Below, in pieces: positions 1 through 5,475 of a stretch of 12,573 nucleotides of DNA. How positions within the stretch are numbered: the stretch's first letter is position 1; every line of letters begins with the position of its first letter. This stretch comes from Cyclobacteriaceae bacterium (GTDB lineage Bacteria > Bacteroidota > Bacteroidia > Cytophagales > Cyclobacteriaceae): positions 1-12,573 of the forward strand of contig JAUUZS010000053.1 of the NCBI GenBank assembly GCA_030589835.1. Direction: 5' to 3'. Made by a program: the position numbers and the translations under genes. Below the pieces are notes generated by a model. That model was not told the origin of the DNA and searched no databases. It saw nothing but the letters and a program-made list of their open reading frames with translations.

Positions 1-2
1 GG

Positions 3-284
3 AAGCAATATACTGGACTGAATGATTCACTGGCAAGAAGTGAAAACAAACTGCATTTTCAATTTAACGCATCACTTACAGCTATAAATATTGCAAAAGT
101 TGTTCATTGGTTAAGCGTACCGAAAGAAAATAGAAAGGCTTTCTCAATGAATGATATTAAAACCATGAATCACAATGAGTTACTGCTTCAACGATTTTTT
201 AACGCGTTCGGCATTTGCCCACACTCCATCAAAAATCAAAGACGTGTCAAAGAACTAATATATTACGGCACTATTGCCGCTTAA
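3..284 (+). CDS. IS transposase, C-terminal part (5' end outside window)
   Basis: The frame is open from the left edge and ends at TAA 282-284, giving 93 visible residues. They include the stretches 'NKLHFQFNASLTAINIAK', 'FSMNDIKTMNHNELLL' and 'FGICPHSIKNQRRVKEL'. I recognise these as the C-terminus of a DDE-type (IS4-like) transposase that is frequent in Bacteroidota; the exact IS family is not certain. The catalytic DDE residues would lie mostly upstream, outside the window. The end looks natural and no frameshift is seen in the visible part, so the element could be intact. The right end of the IS must lie between 285 and about 329, very close to the next start codon, but I could not define a terminal inverted repeat because the left end is absent. 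Confidence 0.75.
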   Translation, partial: KQYTGLNDSLARSENKLHFQFNASLTAINIAKVVHWLSVPKENRKAFSMNDIKTMNHNELLLQRFFNAFGICPHSIKNQRRVKELIYYGTIAA

Positions 285-329
285 TTATTTAACGGACTAT
301 TGTTTTTAGGACTTTATTAAAATTGAGAT

Positions 330-911
330 ATGGATAAAAGTGTGCAAAACGAATGGGACAGTCAGGAATTTAAAAATCTTCGATTAACAGGAGCTGATCT
401 ATCGAATATTGGCCTTGAAGACTGTAATTTTACGAATTGTGAATTTATTGACAGCAGTTTCCGGGATGCCTCCATTACTAATTGCGAATTTAAGGATTGC
501 AATCTCAGTAACACGACATTCAACAACTGCAAAATGGATGAGGTGATATTTTCAGAAAGCAAAGTTGTCGGTTTGAATTTTTCACTGTGCAAAAAGCTTT
601 TGTTTTCCATTAAAATTCAAAAGTGTAATTTGTTGCTGTGCAATTTTTCAAGTCTCAATTTAACTGAAATGTCATTTAGCGACAGCACCTTCAAAGACTG
701 TGATTTTTACGAAGCAAAACTTGCAAAAGCGAATTTTAGCAATTGTGATTTGAGTGGTTCACTATTTGAAAACTGCGATTTGAGAATGGCAGATTTCAGA
801 AGAGCGGTAAATTATTCGATAGACCCCAGTAAAAACCAAATCAAAAAAGCAAAATTTTCTATGCCCGAGGTGTTGTCATTTCTTGCACCTTATGAGCTAG
901 ATATTGAGTAA
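330..911 (+). CDS. Pentapeptide repeat protein, Qnr/McbG-like
   Basis: The product is 193 aa, starts at ATG 330 and has no signal peptide, so it is probably cytoplasmic. From about residue 17 to 160 it is a run of five-residue repeats of the A(D/N)LXX type (for example 'CNFTN CEFID SSFRD', 'CDLSG SLFEN CDLRM ADFRR'), which should fold as a right-handed quadrilateral beta-helix. The repeat register is interrupted near residues 85-98, which resembles the two-block layout of Qnr and McbG. The tail ('YSIDPSKNQIKKAKFSMPEV...LAPYELDIE') is the non-repeat cap typical of this group. Known members mimic DNA and protect gyrase or topoisomerase IV from quinolones or toxins; many others have no known role. 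Length (193 aa) is close to McbG and a little shorter than Qnr. It begins only 45 bp after an IS transposase stop. A fluoroquinolone phenotype is inference only. Confidence 0.8.
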   Translation: MDKSVQNEWDSQEFKNLRLTGADLSNIGLEDCNFTNCEFIDSSFRDASITNCEFKDCNLSNTTFNNCKMDEVIFSESKVVGLNFSLCKKLLFSIKIQKCNLLLCNFSSLNLTEMSFSDSTFKDCDFYEAKLAKANFSNCDLSGSLFENCDLRMADFRRAVNYSIDPSKNQIKKAKFSMPEVLSFLAPYELDIE

Positions 912-937
912 ATTTTTAATTTTAAAACACCCAAATT

Positions 938-1522
938 TTGTTCAATAGTATATTTAAGATTGTTTTTTTTTTTGAATTTTTAGTGGTAGTGATCGCCCGA
1001 AAGACATTTACGGCAAAGCACAGGAAAATGGATTTTGCCGTAGATAAAAAATCAACAAGTGATAGTGTTTTATTGGCATTGGATGGCATAGGAATGATCG
1101 TTCCATTGTTTTATATTTTTTCTACATGGCTTGATTTTGCCGATTACAAGATGGCGGATTGGGTAGGCTGGATAGGAACCGGCCTGTTTGCGGTTGCCAT
1201 TTGGGTATTATACCGGTCTCATACGGATTTGGGTAACAATTGGACACCAACTTTGGCGATACAGAAAAAGCATACGCTGGTTACCAGTGGGATATACCAA
1301 CATATCCGTCATCCGATGTATGCAGCTCATTTGCTTTGGGCTATCGCCCAGATATTAATCCTTCATAACTGGATAGCCGGATTTTCATTTATCGTCGTCA
1401 TGGTGCCACATTATCTGTTGCGTGTTGGCAAGGAGGAAAAGATGCTTGTTGAAGAGTTTGGTGCTGAATATGAAGCCTACATGCGAAAAACGGGGAGGAT
1501 ATTTCCGGGAGTCTTAAAATAG
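938..1522 (+). CDS. Isoprenylcysteine carboxyl methyltransferase (ICMT/PEMT)-family membrane protein
   Basis: The product is 194 aa, starting at TTG 938, the first possible start after in-frame stops at 917 and 923; there is no SD sequence. A GTG near 983 is an alternative that would shorten the first hydrophobic segment. About four membrane segments are seen, at residues 5-20, 46-64, 77-92 and 130-160. The C-terminal half has the family signature: 'TSGIYQHIRHPMYAAHLLWA' (116-135), then 'GKEEKMLVEEFGAEYEAYM' (164-182) with a 'GRIFPG' ending. In this family the RHPxY and the EE...FG.EY.Y region bind S-adenosylmethionine and the methyl acceptor at the membrane face. Bacterial relatives rarely have a known substrate; protein isoprenylation is unlikely in this host, so a small-molecule or lipid substrate is more likely. 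The gene follows the pentapeptide gene by 26 bp and may be co-transcribed with it. Confidence 0.75.
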   Translation: MFNSIFKIVFFFEFLVVVIARKTFTAKHRKMDFAVDKKSTSDSVLLALDGIGMIVPLFYIFSTWLDFADYKMADWVGWIGTGLFAVAIWVLYRSHTDLGNNWTPTLAIQKKHTLVTSGIYQHIRHPMYAAHLLWAIAQILILHNWIAGFSFIVVMVPHYLLRVGKEEKMLVEEFGAEYEAYMRKTGRIFPGVLK

Positions 1523-1582
1523 GCTAACAGTTAGTGACTTTTATCTAAAGAGGGAATAATGAAATTAATTGAATTATCATTG

Positions 1583-1634
1583 TTATCTTTGGTAAGATAA
1601 TTGACCGATGTATCAATTATTATGCAATAATTGA
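1583..1634. repeat. Two adjacent AT-rich inverted repeats, possible weak terminator
   Basis: Stem 1 is TTATCTT / AAGATAA around a 4-nt loop (1583-1600). Stem 2 is TCAATTATT / AATAATTGA around ATGC (1613-1634, 9 bp), followed by a T-rich run (GATTTTTCTT). They lie between the methyltransferase stop (1522) and the next gene (1719). Read on the + strand, stem 2 plus its T-rich tail could act as an intrinsic terminator, though the stem has almost no G:C pairs. They could equally be protein-binding sites. The rest of 1523-1718 is AT-rich with nothing else I recognise. Confidence 0.35.
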
Positions 1635-1718
1635 GATTTTTCTTGCTTCTTATTATCAGAATAATTTTAGCGAATTATACAGAATAATAATTTTTTAGTA
1701 TAAAATATATTGTCATTC

Positions 1719-2579
1719 ATGAAAACTTCAAGACAACTTATTGTAGTGTTGGCTTTTTTATTATCAATCAGCTTTGACAGCTATGCACAGGAGCCTCAGG
1801 ATTCTACACTGTACAGCATCGAAATCCGCGATGGCAATGAATACCTTGGAAAAATACTTTCAAGGGATCAGGTGGAAATAACTTTGCTGACTGATACTCT
1901 TAGTGAATTGACGATTACTGTGAAAGACATTAAACGTATTCAGAAGGTAGTTAAATCGAGTATGAAGGATGGACAATATTGGTTTGAAAATCCTCATCCA
2001 ACACGATATTTCTGGGCACCAAGTGGATATGGGCTAAAAAAAGATGAAGCCTATTATCAAAATATGTGGGTACTTTATAGTCAGATCTCTATAGGAATTA
2101 CAGATCATTTTACGATAGGAGGCGGAATCATGCCCTTCCTTTTCTTTTTAGGGCCTACTCCCGTATGGATTACTCCCAAAATATCGATCCCGGTAAAGAA
2201 AGATAAATATAATGTAGGCTTGGGCGTTTTTGCAGGAGCAATTCTCCCAGAGGAAACAAGTATTTGTCTTTTGTACGGAAGTAATACCTTCGGATCAAAA
2301 AATAATAACCTTACTATTAGTTTGGGATATGGTTTTGTTAATGGTGAATTAGTTAAAAGACCGGTGATAAACGTAAGTGGCATGGTACGGATTGGCCCAA
2401 GAGGGTATTTATTGACCGAAAATTATTACCAAGGGGCGCAAGATTTTGGTATGTTTTCATTTGGAGGAAGAAAAATCATAAAGAAAATGAGTTTGGATTT
2501 TGGTTTCTTAATACCATATGGTATGAATATGTTTTTTGCCCTTCCCTGGCTGGGGATTGCTCTCCCGATGGGGGAATAG
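1719..2579 (+). CDS. Secreted, probably outer-membrane beta-barrel protein (unknown function)
   Basis: I chose ATG 1719 rather than the in-frame TTG at 1710 because it places a standard signal peptide at the start: charged 'MKTSR', a hydrophobic core, then 'SYAQ' cleavage near residue 24. The mature protein has two parts. Residues 30-75 ('IEIRDGNEYLGKILSRDQVEIT...ITVKDIKRIQKV') resemble the small SH3/Sm-like beta module common at the N-terminus of secreted Bacteroidota proteins. Residues about 85-286 are amphipathic and aromatic/glycine-rich, in alternating strands ('YSQISIGITDHFTIGGGIMP', 'NLTISLGYGFVNGE', 'SLDFGFLIPYG'), as in small outer-membrane barrels. I do not recognise a named family and no catalytic motif is visible. 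The upstream 190 bp suggest its own promoter, but no clear TAnnTTTG element was found. Confidence 0.65.
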   Translation: MKTSRQLIVVLAFLLSISFDSYAQEPQDSTLYSIEIRDGNEYLGKILSRDQVEITLLTDTLSELTITVKDIKRIQKVVKSSMKDGQYWFENPHPTRYFWAPSGYGLKKDEAYYQNMWVLYSQISIGITDHFTIGGGIMPFLFFLGPTPVWITPKISIPVKKDKYNVGLGVFAGAILPEETSICLLYGSNTFGSKNNNLTISLGYGFVNGELVKRPVINVSGMVRIGPRGYLLTENYYQGAQDFGMFSFGGRKIIKKMSLDFGFLIPYGMNMFFALPWLGIALPMGE

Positions 2580-2949
2580 TCAGACAATTAATTAATACCT
2601 GTGTTCGATTTATAAATTAGTTTTATCACAGTTCAAATAATTATTCAGTGTTATTGCATTCTCTTACCATGGGGGAGACGGTCACGAAAACTCCTTTACT
2701 TTTGGTTTTCTGCCAATGACGTAAGTGCTAAAAACTCGTCGTCACTCTGAGCGAAGCGAAGCGTCTTATTGACATTTCAAAAAGATTCATCGGTCGATAC
2801 CTCCCTCTGAATGACGAAACAAATAAGGTCATTGAAATTTGTGCGTTTTAAAAAAAAAATATGGTAACTCATATAGCTTTCCTACAAAATCTGTAAACGC
2901 CTACGTAAGTATTACCCCACTATTTTTTTATTTCAATCCCATAAAGGAA
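2580..2949. other. Convergent intergenic region, 370 bp, no gene seen
   Basis: This is the gap between a + strand gene ending at 2579 and the - strand operon ending at 2950. Apart from the 77-bp repeat at 2740-2816 I see only AT-rich sequence, including an A10 tract near 2850-2859. No coding frame with recognisable protein character was found. An open frame from 2839 on the + strand overlaps the rhodanese gene antisense and is not protein-like. Confidence 0.6.
2740..2816. repeat. 77-bp dispersed-type repeat with imperfect terminal inverted repeats
   Basis: The element starts with CGTCACTCTGAG and ends with CTCTGAATGACG, whose reverse complement is CGTCATTCAGAG, so the ends match at 10 of 12 positions. 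Inside is the segment 'GAGCGAAGCGAAGCGTCT', a motif I know from intergenic dispersed repeats in many environmental bacterial genomes, including Bacteroidota. There is only one copy in this window. Lying between convergent genes, it could serve as a bidirectional transcription end or simply be a non-autonomous mobile relic. Copy number elsewhere in the genome would settle its class. Confidence 0.6.
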
Positions 2950-3261
2950 TTAATGAATGATATAATTCAATCCTCCCCAGGAGCCTCCATTTACACATCT
3001 GACCCCATTTTTGATCAATATAGCTTTTGCCTGGCGGCTTCTGCCTCCGGATTTACAACAGGTAATGATGATTTTGTTTTTCTTTTTTAAGGTGGAAATA
3101 CGCACTTTGATTTGTTGTAATGGGATATTTAGGGAGTGGCTTATATGTCCGTCGTTAAATTCCTGAGGAGTTCTGACATCAACAATTACCGCCCCTTCTT
3201 CCATCGCCTCTTTTACTAATTCAGCTCTGCTTTTTACTCCAAATATTGATAATAATCCCAT
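2950..3261 (-). CDS. Single-domain rhodanese-like sulfurtransferase
   Basis: The product is 103 aa, starting at ATG 3261. It has the core of a single rhodanese domain: 'AVIVDVRTPQEFNDGHISHSLNIP' (residues 24-47) and the active-site loop C69-K-S-G-G-R74, with Cys69 as the expected persulfide carrier (Cys68 precedes it where Tyr is usual). It ends with 'GVRCVNGGSWGGL', the usual last strand-helix. Members pass sulfane sulfur from thiosulfate, polysulfide or protein persulfides to acceptors. The product is cytoplasmic: no signal peptide is visible, although the N-terminus 'MGLLSIFG' is short and hydrophobic. It is the last gene on the - strand, 64 bp after the oxidoreductase, so it may be read through from that operon or from its own promoter. 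A functional link to the sialidase genes is not obvious. Confidence 0.85.
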   Translation of the reverse strand: MGLLSIFGVKSRAELVKEAMEEGAVIVDVRTPQEFNDGHISHSLNIPLQQIKVRISTLKKKNKIIITCCKSGGRSRQAKAILIKNGVRCVNGGSWGGLNYIIH

Positions 3262-3325
3262 AAATCTAATTTATTGCGCAATATTAAAATGCTTAATTTT
3301 TCTTTATTGTGACAAAGGTTCCTGT

Positions 3326-4309
3326 TTATTTCCCTACGATAAGATCCATGAGCAGGCTCGATCTCATTCCTGTTTCGCCTGTGCTTGGGCATGTTCCTTC
3401 TCCTCTAATATCTTTTACTAGCAAATCTACCAATGGCTGACTTACATGCTGAGGGTGAGGGATGTTAAAATCCTCTACCATGGTGTCGGTTTCGACATGC
3501 AAAACCGTATTGCTAAAAAACGAAAAGGAAATCTTTCCTTTCGACCCTACTATTTCAGTGACATCCATAGCTAGTTTTTCGGGAACGGTAAAGCACCACG
3601 AACCCGTTCCCAGCACACCTGATTTGAATTGGAATGCCGCAGATACGGTATCTTCTGCAGCATATAGCCCTGCCTGGTTGGTGGCTATTCCTTTAACCTC
3701 CTTAATAGGTCCGAAGGCATATTCCAGGTAATCCAGCTGGTGGGCTGCCAAATCATGAAAATGACCTCCGCCAGAGACCGACGGATCGACACGCCAACCG
3801 GCTGAGCCATCTTGCTCTTCAGGCTTGGCAGGCAAGTGTAAGATGAGGTTGATCGTTTTTACATCCCCGATGGCATCCATGTCCATCAATTCTTTTAGTT
3901 TTACAAAATAGGGCAATGCTCTTCGATAATAAGCAACATATAGCGGCACACCGGTTTCTTTGCTGACATCAATCATTTGCTGGCATTCATCGGCATTCAT
4001 CGCCATCGGTTTTTCCACGTAAGTGGGCTTACCGGCCTTCATAGACTTTATGGCATAAGCAGCATGTGTACTTGGGGGTGTGGCGATATAAATGGCATTT
4101 ACATCAGGATCATGGATCAGTTTGTCGGCATCATCATACCATCTCGAAACATGGTGTCTTTTGGCATAATCGGCGGCTTTTTCACCGTTTCTACGCATTA
4201 CTGCGATCAGCTCCGAATGATCAACTTTCTGAAAGGCAGGCCCGCTTTTTATTTCCGTTACGTCCCCGCAACCTATGATTCCCCACTTGACATTTCCTGA
4301 AATTTTCAT
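3326..4309 (-). CDS. Gfo/Idh/MocA-family NAD(P)-dependent oxidoreductase
   Basis: The product is 327 aa, starting at ATG 4309, with no signal peptide (cytoplasmic). The N-terminal Rossmann fold has 'WGIIGCGDVTE' (9-19) for the dinucleotide phosphate loop. The family EKP motif is at 99-101 ('YVEKPMAMN'), with Lys100 catalytic. The C-terminal alpha/beta domain carries 'SGGGHFHDLAAHQLD' (179-193) with Asp186 and His190 as the expected catalytic pair. Family members oxidise, reduce or epimerise sugars and sugar-like compounds. The gene starts 36 bp after the small propeller gene and sits two genes below a GH33 sialidase, so a sialic-acid-type substrate is plausible. By analogy, NanOx/YjhC enzymes in this family use bound NAD to convert 2,7-anhydro-Neu5Ac to Neu5Ac. 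I infer this from context only; the sequence does not by itself fix the substrate. Confidence 0.88.
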   Translation of the reverse strand: MKISGNVKWGIIGCGDVTEIKSGPAFQKVDHSELIAVMRRNGEKAADYAKRHHVSRWYDDADKLIHDPDVNAIYIATPPSTHAAYAIKSMKAGKPTYVEKPMAMNADECQQMIDVSKETGVPLYVAYYRRALPYFVKLKELMDMDAIGDVKTINLILHLPAKPEEQDGSAGWRVDPSVSGGGHFHDLAAHQLDYLEYAFGPIKEVKGIATNQAGLYAAEDTVSAAFQFKSGVLGTGSWCFTVPEKLAMDVTEIVGSKGKISFSFFSNTVLHVETDTMVEDFNIPHPQHVSQPLVDLLVKDIRGEGTCPSTGETGMRSSLLMDLIVGK

Positions 4310-4345
4310 GGTGTAGTTTGATTATATGTTAATTCGTATTAACGA

Positions 4346-5407
4346 TTATTTTAGTTCCGAATATGGAATACGTGTATAATAAATGGAGGTTTTCCCTTCA
4401 TGGCTGGAATAATATGTGAACCAGACATACCCGGCAATCGAAAACATTCCTGGATAGCTGGTGTCTCCACCACTTGGAAGCCTCTTAACCTCCTTGAAGG
4501 AACCGCCTTTTTCTCCTAGCAATAAGGCGGTATAAGGACCTTCTTCACTATATACCCTTGTTCCAATAAGTATTTTGTTGATAGGGATCACTTCGAAATC
4601 CGGCCCGCCGAGTTTGAAATCTAGTTTTTCCCATGACCAGTCGGTATAGGGTGCTTTGCTGGTTCCCATCATGCCCATTTGGTCGTCCCCACTTCTTCGA
4701 GCTAAAATCATCATCTCTGCACCACTCAGAAAACCTATCGTTGCTTCATTTGGATTGCCTTCAATCTCCAATTCTTTGATAAGCTCATACTCCGTTCCTT
4801 TTGAAGTTTTTACCAGCCAGGCTTTGGATTTTCCTTTCTCGCCATCCACATTTGCCTGATACACAACACCGTAACCCGTTTTGCCATACCAGGTCACACG
4901 CCACAACCAGTCAAAATCAGACTGAATTCGTTCATCCAGCTCGATCTTTTCCGGGGCAGAGAACCGCTCTCCATTGGAGGACATCGAAACGTAGGAAGAA
5001 ATGCTTTTTAATTTCTGGCGATCATAAACAGATCCACCCATAATTATCATCAATTTTTTTTTGGGAGTCACCGAAATCTTCGGATCCCTTAGGTCAATTC
5101 CGTCCAGTTCAATGAGGGCTGAGGATTCCCAAAACTCACCATCCACAGAACTGAGAATTCTTATTTTTCCATTTCCGGTGTTGTCTTTGTTGGGGATGTG
5201 GCCATCTCCCTCCCTAAATACTACATAAAGTTTATTTTTGTAAAAGGTAATGTCTGTAAAGGCATTGTGCGCACCACGGTCCCATATTCTTTTTACTTGA
5301 GACGGCTCATCTTTTTGTTGAGCCATAGATGAAAAGGCTAAAGCCATAAAGCACAGATAGTACGTGAGGCCTGTGGGAAATTTCAATTTATATATTTTGT
5401 TCATCAT
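4346..5407 (-). CDS. Secreted sialidase-like beta-propeller protein
   Basis: The product is 353 aa. The start is ATG 5407, with a second ATG directly after it. The signal peptide spans residues 1-30, with hydrophobic core 'YYLCFMALAFSSMAQ'. The mature part looks like a compact five- or six-bladed propeller. Degenerate Asp-box-like turns occur at 86-95 ('SSVDGEFWES') and 142-151. Conserved-looking polar blocks are 'HNAFTDITFYKNKLYVVFREGDGH' (split as 47-58 and 59-70), 'DLRDPK' (105-110), 'NEATI' (220-224), 'ARRSG' (236-240) and 'YPG...YYSSHEGKTSIY' (318-343). These are typical of small secreted proteins annotated as exo-alpha-sialidase in Bacteroidota and Planctomycetota. I do not see the canonical GH33 arginine triad, so the activity is uncertain and the substrate may be another acidic sugar. 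It lies 68 bp below the large sialidase and 36 bp above the oxidoreductase. Confidence 0.7.
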   Translation of the reverse strand: MMNKIYKLKFPTGLTYYLCFMALAFSSMAQQKDEPSQVKRIWDRGAHNAFTDITFYKNKLYVVFREGDGHIPNKDNTGNGKIRILSSVDGEFWESSALIELDGIDLRDPKISVTPKKKLMIIMGGSVYDRQKLKSISSYVSMSSNGERFSAPEKIELDERIQSDFDWLWRVTWYGKTGYGVVYQANVDGEKGKSKAWLVKTSKGTEYELIKELEIEGNPNEATIGFLSGAEMMILARRSGDDQMGMMGTSKAPYTDWSWEKLDFKLGGPDFEVIPINKILIGTRVYSEEGPYTALLLGEKGGSFKEVKRLPSGGDTSYPGMFSIAGYVWFTYYSSHEGKTSIYYTRIPYSELK

Positions 5408-5475
5408 ATTAAAAAATTTGCGCCAAGCTAATAATTATTCATCAATTGATTAAAGACTCTTCAGGATTTTTGAAA

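Noticed and set aside
2839..3090. 83-aa open frame on the + strand
   Set aside because: Overlaps the 3' half of the rhodanese gene in antisense and starts in an A-rich tract; no protein-like pattern.
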